Source: Neolentinus lepideus HHB14362 ss-1 (Eukaryota > Basidiomycota > Agaricomycetes > Gloeophyllales > Gloeophyllaceae). Taken from it: DNA of 64,000 nucleotides. The stretch covers positions 132,443-196,442 of the forward strand of contig KV425597.1 of NCBI GenBank assembly GCA_001632425.1, written 5' to 3'. Within the stretch, counting starts at the first letter, position 1. Every line of letters begins with the position of its first letter. Both the position numbers and the translations under genes were made by a program. The notes under the pieces are model-generated. The model saw nothing but the letters and a program-made list of their open reading frames with translations, was not told the origin of the DNA and made no database searches. Positions 1 through 10,890 of this stretch are shown here, one piece after another.

Positions 1-1849
1 TAACACTCCGCTCTTCGTCATCTTCATTGACGCTACCCTGAGCCCGCTTATCGAGTGCTCTGCCCCACTTCACAAGGAGCATACTCAAAGCCTTTATCCC
101 AGCCTTGTCCTTGTCGCTCTGGCTCACCTTGCTCCTGCCCACGAGCCGCTCATCTAGAGTTTCTTGCCATACGTTCGCGACAAAGCCGCTCACAGCTTTC
201 CTGACCTTGGCCTCCTCGTCATAGACCAGAAGGCACAGCTCCTCTCGCTGCTCGTCCTCCAGCAGCGCGTGCCCGTCGATCGCCTGCAGGACTTGGATGA
301 CAGCGACTCGTACAGCCAGCTCAGTGTCCCCGGTGGCCATTTCGACGAGCCGGGGCTTGAACCGATCGGTGAAGTGGTGCATTGATCCGATATAGTCTGC
401 CTTCTCGTATGCACCGACGAGAGACCGCACGGCTTCCAGGCGGACTTGTGTGTTTGAATCGGACAAGACCCAGCCAACATAGCGAAGGTACGAGCCGTCC
501 AGGAAGTGGCTGGGATACTTCTTGAACCAATGTCCCATGGACCGGACGCATTCAGCCCGGATTGTGGGATCCAAGTCGCGATACCGGTGCACGAAGACGC
601 TGTAAGAAGATGTTTCATGTTACGCATCACAGACCAAGCATAAACACTCACCCGTCGACGAACTCCTTCAGAAACTCCGCGACCTTCGAGCGCCTTTCCC
701 TGATCTCCTTCGCCTTAATATCCAGCTCCTTCTCTCGACCCTCTGGACCCTTGCCTTTATTCCCAGCAGCCTTGCGCTTCCGTTCGCCCTCCTTCTGCCG
801 ACTAACGACCTCCGCCTCCTTCTCCACCTTCGCCGCTACATCGCAGAGGGCCGTCTCCATCTCGAGCGCAATCACAGTCGCTGTGTGCCGGAAGCTCCGC
901 AGCTGGGACGAGGACATTGCGATGATCCACGTCTGTAGTGTCGACATAAGGTCGGTCGTGTACAGGAGACGCAGTTCTGCAGAAGAGGAGGTGAGACGAT
1001 CGATGAATTCGGAGAGGGAGTTGCGGAAACGCTTGAATATAGGAAGTTTGGAGGATAGGGGGTATACGTGGGTATCATCCTGCGAGACAGGCTTGAGTTA
1101 GCTTGCAATATCGCTACTTCTCCGACGCACCTTCTTCAGGCCCTCTGTAAAGTCGTCGAGAGCATCAACTACTCCATCGTAGTCCATCACCTGGTCCGAG
1201 TCTACCGAGTCATTACAACCACATGCTCGGAACACGCAGTTGATGAGTTCAGCCTGCGCAAGGGCAGGTGATTGGGACAAAGACTCCAAAAAGTCCTCCA
1301 CAGTCGATTGCAAGGCGGTAGATGGATTGACGATAGCATCTATGCGTGGGGAACGATCATCATTGCCGAGAACGAAGGCCGAGCGGAGTACGCACTGAAT
1401 AGAGAGTTGTCGCCCGAGATCTTCGTGTCCTCAGCCAATTTTGTAACATCAAATGTCCCATTCGCCCCCACAGGTTTCCTGCCTCGACGACCGGTACCCT
1501 TGCCCGCTACTTTGGCTACACGAGGTTTCTTGGCCGGTGGAGGGGCTCCTTCAGGAGCTTTCCCTCTCCCCTTCTTGCCACTCGTGCCAGAGGTCTTCCG
1601 CTTCGGTTTAGGCGCACGATGGCTCTCTTCCTCCTCATTATCGCCCTCCTGCCCGTCTTCGGGGTCGGTCACCTCTTCAGCATCATCCCCTTCAGTATCA
1701 GTGTCTTGCCGTTTCCGTTTAGCATCTTCTACAGAAGAGATGAGTATCTCGACTTCAAGACTGGTCACCGACATACGAGAACCGTATTTCTCAACTGTCT
1801 TTCGCTCTCTCTGCGAGCGCCGTGGCGCTGAGCCTTCCGCGTCCGACAT
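1..1849 (-). CDS. SCC3: Cohesin subunit Scc3/STAG (SA), N-terminal part, truncated by the window edge
   Basis: Subunit of the cohesin ring complex that holds sister chromatids together; it binds the kleisin Scc1 and DNA in the nucleus. The start is the ATG at 1849 (MSDAEGSAPRRSQRERK), a basic, acidic/Ser-rich low-complexity N-terminus of about 150 residues with AT-hook-like Lys/Arg/Pro/Gly runs. The conserved STAG part then begins (NSLFNAIVNPSTALQSTVED), followed by a charged helical stretch at about 690-940. The stromalin conservative domain (about 650-150) follows, with VHRYRDLDPTIRAECV and MGHWFKKYPSHFLDGSYLRY, matching family members closely. An intron of about 65 nt with donor GTGCGT (near 1400) joins LF to NAIVNP in frame. 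The C-terminal two thirds lie beyond position 1. The family call is firm; the exact exon edges are by eye. Confidence 0.9.
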
Positions 1850-2578
1850 GCCGTGGTGGTTCATCGCTGGGAACGCGACCGCGACGCGTTGTGTGACACA
1901 GCGCGCTTGCCGGAAACGAGTGCCGAGCGAATCGTGGCAAAGACATGCCAAATAAGGCTGAATAGATATGTTTTAAAATATATTTTGGAAGCGAGCGCTC
2001 CTTACTATGGGCGTGTCTTACTAGTATCAAAATGATTCGAATTTTCCGTCCAGCGGAAACAAGTCAATGTGTCTAGTGGTCTTGTTCAAGATCCATGTTG
2101 TATACTGTCATTTCCAATTACTGACTTTGAGTAAAACTATAGAGATTCGAAAAAGCGCATCGAAGAGCCACACATGTACGCTAATAGTCAAGAGACAACT
2201 TTCTCCTCCCGATTCTCATCGCTTCTCCATTTTATGCTGTGTTTTATGGTGAGCCCACCGCATCGTAAAGCTCCCGATACAGGTCGTTGCTTGTGGCCCT
2301 GCTGGTTCGCCACGAAGCGGGTCACAAGACTAGTCGGTCCGCAAATCTAATTGTGCTCCACTGCCATCGAGGTGATGGCAGTGGGACACATATAGACACC
2401 GCCGGTTTAATTCAGCTGCCCGTAGGGATCGACACAACATGACCTCGTGACATTCTCAGGAAGTCCGGATCACGGGCATCCTTTCAGCTAATGCGGGGTA
2501 GGTATCGGTCTCAGCGTTCTTTATGCCCATGGCGAGGTCCGTGCTCAAGCATAATCTTGCTGCTTTCCACTTCCAGTG
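1850..2578. other. Intergenic, divergent promoter region (Scc3 / MFS permease)
   Basis: About 730 bases between the starts of two divergently transcribed genes. I see no coding sequence, RNA gene or repeat here. Local AT-rich stretches (around 1965-2000 and 2100-2160) would suit promoters, but no specific element can be named. Confidence 0.5.
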
Positions 2579-5068
2579 ATGCATGAAAGCTCGAATGCTG
2601 CAGACATGCCGGTCTTCACGGCGGAGAAGAGCATGACAAGAAGAGTACTTCGCAAGTTTGACATTTACATTTTACCCCCACTTGCTCTGGTATGTTTCAT
2701 ACGACCTTTTTGCGTGATGGAGAAAACGTCTCAAGTGGAGCATAGCTATGGCTTGCCAATTTCCTAGACAGGTCAAACATCGGGAACGCAAGGTATCGTC
2801 ACATACTCTTAAGCATATATCGCATAAAGCCCTATTCATAACTAGGATTGCTGGGCTCGAACGAGACACACACCTGCGGGGAAATCAATTCAATGTTGCT
2901 TTGACCGGCGCGTGATGTTTATTAATGTGGACGCTTTCCAGCTGATTTGCAATCGCATCAGTTTTCTATGCATCGTACGTTAGCAACCTACACGGGCTCT
3001 GTGCTTACACTGTCTGTGATAAGATACATTATAGTTGAGCTTCGTCAGTGTTCACTCTCACCAATCGGACCGACGCCTCTAATCATGCCATAGCGTCCAA
3101 TTGGGTCATTAAAAAGGTTAAACCCAATCGATGGTTGCCTATCTTGATATGTACCTGGGGAGCCGTTACAACTCTCAGCGGGCTCGTGCAGAATTTTGCA
3201 GGGCTTACGGCTGTTCGTGTTATTCTAGGTTTCTGTGAAGGTGGTCTTCTACCAGGAATGGTATGTCTTTTTCGGAATCGCCCCTGCAATCCGCTATGAC
3301 ACAATATAGATACTGTACTTGAGTATGATCTACAGACGACATGAGTTGCAGCTTAGGCGAGTTTCGTTCTGGTTCCGCATTTTTCACTACTCTCATGTCG
3401 ATAAAATAGGGTCGGTATATTCTATGCATCGGGTAGGTCGATTCGCGCCCATGCTCATTTCCCTTTATGAATCATGATCTGATTTGTGTAGCTTCACTGT
3501 CTGGTGCGTTTGGGGGCCTTCTTGCGACCGCCATCATCAAAATGGATGGCATCGCTGGGCTAGCCGGCTGGAGATGGATCTTCATCCTCGAAGGGATTGG
3601 TTCTATACTTTGCGGCGTGGTCGCCGCCATCTTCCTACCTGCCGACATTCAGTCTGCCGGGTTCCTGACAGATGAGGAGAAACGATTTGCTCGTATGTTC
3701 TGATATATGACTTGTTTCGCTCCCTGCCAATCCTGCGAATGTAGTAAACCGATTCAGAAGGTCAGACGTCACTGTGGCAAGTATACCCCTCCCAGAGCCT
3801 AGTCCAGACGTCGAGAAGAAGGGTGTGGAGGTCGTGAATATGGATGAAGAGCAACCGAAGGAAGTTACTGTCTTCCAAGAGGACGAGCAGTTTGAGTGGG
3901 GAGAGGTTATTCGTGGTATGCCTACTTATCTACTCTTGGAGACGTCATATTTCTACGTCCGTTTTCACCAACAGGGATCAAGGATGTCCAAGTTTGGCTC
4001 ACCGCTTTCGCATACTTTGGCTTGATAGTTGGCTTGTACTCGTACTCTTTATTCCTGTTCGTCGCGCTTGATCCAAGGGTCAGATGATGGTATCTAACTT
4101 CTGTAGTCCGACTATTATTGCGGGTCTTGGGTATGAGGGTTATCAGGCACAATTGCACACAGGTACGTCTATTTCAGCCGATATTACCGTTCCAATCCAC
4201 TGAAATGATCGCAATAGTTCCTCCATATGTACCTGCTGCAGTTCTGACAGGTATGGTCCTTCGTAAGACAGAAGGGCATCCGTTGATTTTTGGCAGTTGT
4301 TGTTGCGTATCTTAGCGATCGCTTTATGTGGCGCGGTCCCCTCATATTGATATGTCTGCCCGTGACCATCATCGGTAAGAATCAAACAAAGCAATCCAAA
4401 TTACTGCCTTGACAATATACGCAGGATATATTGTTGCGATCTCAGCTCAGACTAACCAGGGTCGCTATGCAGCTGTGTTCTTAATGGCAACTGGAGTGTG
4501 AGCATCAGCTACAAAGACGCATAATCAACTCATCTCACTTTCCTTTCAGATACCCATCTGGACCTTGCATTCTGTCCATTCTCCCAAACAACAGCAGTGG
4601 ACATTACAAGAAGGCGACGGCGACGGCTTTGCAGCTTGCTGTAGCAAATACGGGGTACATTTGTTTCTCTATATCATTTTTTTCTGTTGATGGACTTTCA
4701 CTAGGGGCTTCATTGCAACATTTGCGTATACTGCAGGTGGGTGGATATTATTACGTCGACAAGGTTTCGGCTCTAAGCCATATGACAACAGATCAGGCAC
4801 CTCGATACGTCCGCGGACATAGTATCGCCCTGGCATTCGCCTGTCTTGCATGGATCCTCGTCGCAGCCAACGTGTAATGTTGTTATTAGTCATCAGGTCG
4901 ACCATCATCTAATCGGTCTATGCCAGAACCTATTGCGCGCTAGAGAACAGGGCTCGACGCACGGGACGAAGACAGGCAAACATCGATCGGTACAAAGAGT
5001 TACGGGAATCCGGGAAGACAAAAGCTCCTATTGGTGACAGACATCCTGATTTCCTTTTCACGCTTTGA
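2579..5068 (+). CDS. MFS transporter, anion:cation symporter type (allantoate/nicotinate permease-like)
   Basis: Plasma-membrane permease of the Dal5/Tna1 group of the major facilitator superfamily, which takes up small organic anions such as allantoate, nicotinate or vitamins; the substrate cannot be told from sequence. After splicing about ten short introns the protein is near 500 residues. It starts MHESSNAADMPVFTAEKS and has the family motif WLANFLDRSNIGNAR at the end of TM1. Further landmarks are the TM4-5 segment AVRVILGFCEGGLLPGM, the GWRWIFILEGI motif before TM6, an acidic central loop (EEQPKEVTVFQEDEQFEWGE) and the second TM bundle, with YPSGPCILSILPNN and ATATALQLAVANTGGFI. The C-terminal tail is Arg-rich and cytosolic, ending DRHPDFLFTL with TGA at 5066-5068. 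All exons stay open, so the gene looks intact. The start is the ATG at 2579; a GTG just upstream is not used in eukaryotes. Confidence 0.88.
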
Positions 5069-5174
5069 GCCGAAGTCATCAGGTATTTGTCCGGTTAATT
5101 AATACCTGTGGGGCCAAAGATGAATGATGAAGACAGCTGAAATAGCTATTGCTGAAACATGACCTAGGGAACGA

Positions 5175-8100
5175 CTAGTCTAAACCTCCAAAGCGAACGT
5201 CGGCATTGTCTTCCAGCCACTTCATCCATCTCTTGAGGAAAGAGCCGCCATGCTGGACTGTGGATGAGTCGCCCACGATGCACTGTAAAACGTCAACACT
5301 GTATTTCTACGAGTGAGTTACGCAAACCCTACCAAATGTCGTCTCGCTCTCGTCATCGCGACTGGCCAATCAATTCGTCCACATTCATGTTGATGCTACT
5401 GGAGAACCTACTCACCATTAAGTCTTCGCTTATCCTTCAGGAATCCCACCTCTCGCTATTGCAATACGTATTGTATCATAGAATCGTACCAACGGCTCAA
5501 GGGTCTGCTTACCTTGTCGTTGCTTCTGACTAGGCTGATCACGACCGCTTCCTTTTCACGGCCCTGCATACCATCGACAGTCCCGATTTCGAGTTCGGCG
5601 CCGTATGTGGCACGAAGAAGACTCGTCAGCAAAGTTACTTGCGCTTGATATCTGATGTAAGTGGTTAGCGTCGTGAATGGGCGGCTGAGGTACACCGTAC
5701 GGGGTGATAACTGCGATCTGCAACGGCAAGACCCCAGCTTCAATCTGCAGAGCAGTTCACGACCATCAGTCTGTAAAGCCGGGAGCATCCGCACCAGTTT
5801 CTCCACCCATCGTTTCACCACTTCAGCTTCGTTCTCATTACATCTACTTCCCTCATCCCCATCACCTTCCAGTCTCTCGAAGTACTCACATCCTGCAGTG
5901 TCGAAGAATACGACAGGCGTTCCGAGCACTTCCTTTTCATCCTCTTCGTTAACGGTGTTCGTGTTTGGGAGGTCCTTGAGGAGGTGCGAGGCGACTGAAG
6001 GGTGTGACTTCAACCTCGCTAAGTACATGACTTTCGACGGGAATTGTGCGATTTGTTCGTGCATTCTGGATAACGCCATTTGGACAGTGACTTCAGTACA
6101 GCGTGCACGACTTACCTGTATTGAACGTCGAGCATGCGTTTGATTCCAGGTCCATACATTTTCTCCAATCTGTCAAAGAGGGTGGTCTCAAGGGATCTTG
6201 GAGGGCGTAGGCCCTTCAATGACTTGATCTTCGATTTCGTGACCGTTTTCGGTGCTGGCATGTCCTGCTTCTCATTCCCATCTTCCGCATCTGAGTCTGG
6301 GTCCTCCGATTGTGAACTTTCTGATGATTGCTCGCCATCGTCTGCTACCGGCTGAGGCGGTTCAATGACATCCTTGGTCTGACTAGTTTTCTTCTCCTTC
6401 GCAGACTTCTCAGACGGCTTTGGCGCGTTAGCTTTTCCATTGCCGGGTTTCTTGGCATCTTTCGCTCTGTTCTTTGATTTCTTGCCGCCCACAGAAAGAA
6501 TAGTCGGAGGTAATTGCATGGGGTCTCCAGCTAGTATCAACTTCTTCGCCTTGAATATAGGAATCCAGCAGACCTGAAGACAATATAACACGTAAGTCAA
6601 CCAAACGTGCATACGTAGGTAAAGTGGCGAAATTGGTGATAATCACCGCTTCCATAGCTTGTGTCGCCTCGTCAATGATGAGAACGTCGAAATCGTGCTT
6701 GTACAGCTGTCTGCTCCCAGCCGAGTGGCACGTGGCTAGAACGATCTGCGTACGCGAAGTGAGGCATCTATCATCTGCAAAGGATGGTGAATGACACGTG
6801 TGCGTACCTGCGACTCCGCGAGGACAGTTTCGACCACTCCTCCTTCTCGCTGCCGATATCTAGCCAACTGTAATCAAGTAGCGTGATATAGACTGTTGCA
6901 GAGATAACTTACTCTTTCCGCAAGGCTTTCACCTCCTCCCACACCTTCTTCCTTTCTGCGCCCCTAGGTGCCTTCCCCTTCGCGCCTTTCCCTTTACCTG
7001 ACAGAACATCCAACGCAGCTTCGAGCTCGTTCTTCACATCTTTCGCTAGCGCCGCCTACACAGTCAATTAGCGTCAAGCACATCATTATCCCGCTGGCAC
7101 CATACTAGCGTACCTGCTCGCTCCTACCGGTCTTGGCATCTAGAGTGGCGTCCAGAACGCCCTCGTGCGCCATCACCCTTGCAGGGTGGCCAATCCGCGT
7201 GATCTTCAGCTTTTCCTTTTCACCTTTCTCGCCGATGGAAGGAAGCGCGACGAGACGCTCAACGATGTTGTCCACAGAAAGGTTGGACGCGCCGCAGACG
7301 AGAAGGCGGAGCGGTTTCGGGTTAGCCGTGGATGTCGCTGTTAGTTGGCGAATGATTTCTATCAGGGTATGCGTCTTTCCAGTGCCTGTGTGAGCGTCAG
7401 ACTGAAGTAGGAAAGAAGCGAAATGGGACGGGACTGGTGGCGCACCAGGAGGCCCGTGGATACAAGCTACTTCCGGAGCAGCCAAAGCGAACTTTACCGA
7501 CTCCTTTTGGCTATCGTTCAGTGTGTTATCGAAAAATGTAATGTCCTTGAGTGGCTGGGGTTTCGTGGGCTGGCTGATCCCCATCAGGACTTCGACCAGT
7601 TTCGTCATTTTGGGCCATGCAGGTGGGTTACCCTATTGTATGTAAGTAGTACTGAGGTTAATAGGCTAGTGGAGCACGGACACCGGTCGTCGATGGAACA
7701 ACGAGCTTCGCGAGCTGATCAAGGGCTTTTTCCATTCTGGAGATAATATTGAACATCTGGCAGGTGAGTGTGGCAGTAATCAAGATGGACGTACCTGTCA
7801 TATGTAACACTGTTTGCGAGCTTGACGATGCGGCATCTATCAGGAAGATCGAGGTCCTCCGACTGTGAGTCTGACGGGTCGACCGCTATCACGATGCGAG
7901 TATCCGTGACCTGCGACTACATTAGTTAAGAGGCTTCACCATGGTCTTCGAAGCTAATGACTTTGTACACGACGCCTTCTATTGACTTTGAGTTCTTCAC
8001 ATCGTTCATGCCGGGCTTTTTGCTTTTCGTAGATTTTTTGGAACTGTTGTTGGAAGCATTGTCTTCTATTCCAGCAAGATCTCCGGGTCTATGTTGCATT

Positions 8101-8464
8101 CTTAGTATACAGAGGAACAAATATCAGTTCATTCCAGACCTGAGTGAATGCGGCGGAAAGATGGGTGTCGTATGATAGGCGGTAGGCCGCTCAAGTTCCA
8201 CCAGACTGCAATCTCCCAATTGGCATCAGGCTTCTCCGCAAGTCAGACTTTGAGTTCACAGTCCTGTGCTCACGTTTTCCCGCCCAGGCCTATGTTGATG
8301 TTTGCGATCCCTAAGCCTCCTAATGAAAGGCCTTTCTGTTCAAGAAGCTTCGGAGGGCAGTTGGACAAGAGAAGGTATGTGCGCTCAATTTCCGCTTCGC
8401 GTTCTTTCGTAAGTAGATGTTTGTGACGCTGAATAAAAGATGAAAGCTCGGACTCGGAAGACAT
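5175..8464 (-). CDS. HCS1: DNA helicase of the Hcs1 / IGHMBP2 (SMUBP-2) family, superfamily 1B
   Basis: ATP-dependent 5'-3' helicase related to yeast DNA polymerase alpha-associated helicase A and human IGHMBP2. The start is the ATG at 8464 (MSSESELSSFIQRHKHLLTK). Motifs in order: NDSQKESVKFALAAPEV (Q motif), Walker A GPPGTGKTHTL, split by an intron after GPPG (near 7440-7380), Walker B VLIIDEATQAME, AGDPMQLPPT (motif III), VQYRMHEQIAQFP (motif IV), EIGTVDGMQGREKEAV (motif V) and RRLNVAMTRARRHLCIVGD (motif VI). It ends FGGLD with TAG at 5175-5177. Between motif III and SLETTLFDRL there is a Lys/Ser/Glu-rich insertion of about 95 residues (6500-6200). Unlike IGHMBP2 I see no R3H or AN1 zinc finger at the C-terminus, as in yeast Hcs1. 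About ten introns; intact. Confidence 0.9.
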
Positions 8465-8826
8465 GATACTTATGCAGTTGGAATTTGGAACTGGAACAGT
8501 GGAAATGCAATCAAGTGCGGGCGCTTAACTCGAAATTTAGATCTCAGATCTTAAGAGCCAACACGTGCCGTTTCAGTCACAGCGGTTCCGATCTCCCGAC
8601 TTAGGCCTTCATATATATCCGTGACCACTCTGCAATGTTCGTGGAGTGTATCGCAGACCTACATAGTGTCAACCATAGTAGCATGACATATAATGTACAG
8701 GATTCAGAAGGAATATGTATTAGTATTATTTCGGGCGTGTGAGGTATCTCTTTTCGGGTGAGTGAAGAGGAACCTCCGGATGCTTGAAATGACAGTGCAG
8801 GAGCCTCGTATAAGATATTGTCACTG
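8465..8826. other. Intergenic spacer
   Basis: Upstream of the helicase and downstream of the doubtful small gene. No feature can be supported. A minus-strand open stretch runs through here but contains nothing recognisable. Confidence 0.4.
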
Positions 8827-9288
8827 TCAATATGTATGGGGAGTATGGCTTTCGTGCTCGATGGCCCGATTGAATTTATCTGTTTGCGCAGCCAGCGGCA
8901 GCCTGTCAATGTAGTACTTGGGTTCATCAATCGGTGCGAGTGTCACCATGTCCAGAAAAAGGTTCAATGTCTTGAAGGACTTGTTTCAGATGTCTTTCAA
9001 TACTGTCTCCAGCATTTGATGTATTTTTCCCGATAATGACCGCTCCTGTTCACCAAGGATGATTGCCCTGTGCCCAGCAGCCACATAGGCCGAGAGCCGG
9101 GCAGCGCTTCCGTGAATATGTACGGTGATAGTCAGCTGGCCACCACAGAGTGTCCTGGGCGGATGTATTTCGATAAGCGCCACCTGCTTGCAGTGGATAG
9201 CGAGGGGAAAGGAAAAGGATGCAATGTAGACATCTAATTCGGAGGAAACTTTGTAATGCGAAAGAGAATCAGCATGCTTTGCAAACAT
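8827..9288 (-). CDS. Possible small hypothetical gene, with an in-frame TGA or an unrecognised intron
   Basis: Not recognised. A minus-strand frame from 9288 reads about 100 residues of protein-like composition (SELDVYIASFSFPLAIHCKQ, RTLCGGQLTITVHIHGSAAR). After VLKDI it meets a TGA and then continues in the same frame with LAPIDEPKYYIDRLPLAAQ, ending at the TGA at 8827-8829. An intron with donor GTATTG and the less usual acceptor AAG would skip the stop in phase (joining LET to YYIDRL), so this could be a two-exon gene. A second open frame further upstream (VDGRLGLTVSTEVDFDMLC, about 9400-9260) might be an earlier exon, but I could not join it convincingly. It may equally be a decayed gene. 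Confidence 0.3.
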
Positions 9289-10890
9289 AACATATCAAAG
9301 TCTACCTCAGTCGAAACAGTCAGCCCGAGCCTTCCATCGACTGTAGAAGGTACTACGAATGGAGACTTCGATGGATATGGCGGATTTCGAGTTCGGGGGA
9401 TGGGTCCGTGGATGATGAAGCATCATATGTACGTGGTGGGTATGCGTTCGAGACGGATGTAGTGGAGATGTGCAGATCTATCCAGCCGTGCGCGCACCGG
9501 CGCCCCCGAGTCCCGTAAAATGATCAGGGTCCTTGTCCGAACGGCCTTGCCAGCCGACAGACACTGTGAAACTGTGTCCGATTCTGTGCGGCAAGACGCT
9601 GTTCAGAGTCGATGTAACTATTTATCACTTTATTCTGGCGAGAAGACTTTGTGTGCACTCGGAAAAGGTCATTGCTGCTGGGGGTCCCGGGTGCATAAAC
9701 ATCACCGCAGCACAAATAGCAAGCAAGTTGGCGCCGCTCAGATACGCACACGCGTGATTTAGCGAGGGGAGTAAACAGGAGAAACATCGGGTAAACGTAC
9801 AGTCTTCATCATCTTCCTACATCGTCATGCCTTCTTCGATCGGCTGGTCAAGGCAATCTGATTCCAATGTATAGCACAGGAGGAGACTTTAGGGACTAAT
9901 TAAGGGCAAGATTACCCGCACCTTTCGGCCGCTTATTGATCGCTAGGCTCTTAAAAAAAGAGTAGGAGTAGCCACTGTGGCTGACGAGCATTCCGAGGCG
10001 AAATAGAAAATTGCGAAGATTCTAGCGTTCGTTACCGCACGACGCGTTGTCCGTCCTTCAATATGCGCTTCATCGGCTCAAGTGCCACACTTTTCGAGTA
10101 GTAGGGCATAGATCTGTATGTCAGTACGTACCGCGAAGAAATGAGCAACCAGCTCCACCTTCGGTCGACAGTCAGTATGGCCAGATGCGAATGCGGCCTT
10201 GCGTTAATGGAGATCTTCATCCTCAGCGGTTGATTTCATATTTCATAGGGAACTCCGTCACCCATTGAGAAATCATGATCCACATCGATGACCGTGGTGT
10301 GGCTTAACTTGCCTGGCGTCTTGCGTCACCGTCCCTACATTAGACTCGGAGAATTTCGTCCAGGCTACCAGGAGACTAATTTTGTTGCGGATGTTTCGTC
10401 TCTCTTGCGAAGATCTGCAGACTCGGTCGGAGACTAGCATCGTAAGGCTGTATTAGAGTTCGGAAGGAATCGATGAGACCGAGAGATCTACCTGTCGGCG
10501 TCAGCACTTTAGTCTTTGGCTAACTCCGAGAAGTGTACGGGGTGCGACTAGGTCTATAGGCCTCGCAATGGAAGGTAGATTACCGAATCAAGTATCCTGT
10601 GCACTATCGTACGCCATAATATTAAATTATTCCTCTTTGGAATCGATCCTGAGAGAAAGTTTCGACAATATCCTTACATTTCATACATAATGTTTCGCAA
10701 GGGCTCTGTAGTTACTAATTACTAGGGTACGGAGACAGCATTATGGAAGCTGCCCAAAGCAGAATGTGCTTACTTGATTAGTGTGACTGTCTCACCCGGC
10801 TTTCATCGCGACTGCGCCGCCACCAGTGTTCTCTGGATATCTCTCATTCGTCGGAGCGTTCCCTGCCGTCACACTGTGCGCTGAGGACAA
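9289..10890. other. Gene-free stretch, 1.6 kb
   Basis: Apart from a possible extra exon of the small gene to the left (about 9260-9460), nothing here reads as a gene on either strand. Open frames are short, overlap each other and have no family resemblance. Probably long 5' sequence of the membrane-protein gene to the right plus intergenic DNA. Confidence 0.5.

Noticed and set aside
1330..1410. Apparent one-base frameshift in Scc3
   Set aside because: A normal intron (donor GTGCGT, acceptor ATAG) joins NSLF to NAIVNPSTAL in frame, so no error is needed.
562..1955. Long plus-strand open frames over Scc3
   Set aside because: They are shadows of the minus-strand gene, whose translation matches the STAG family.
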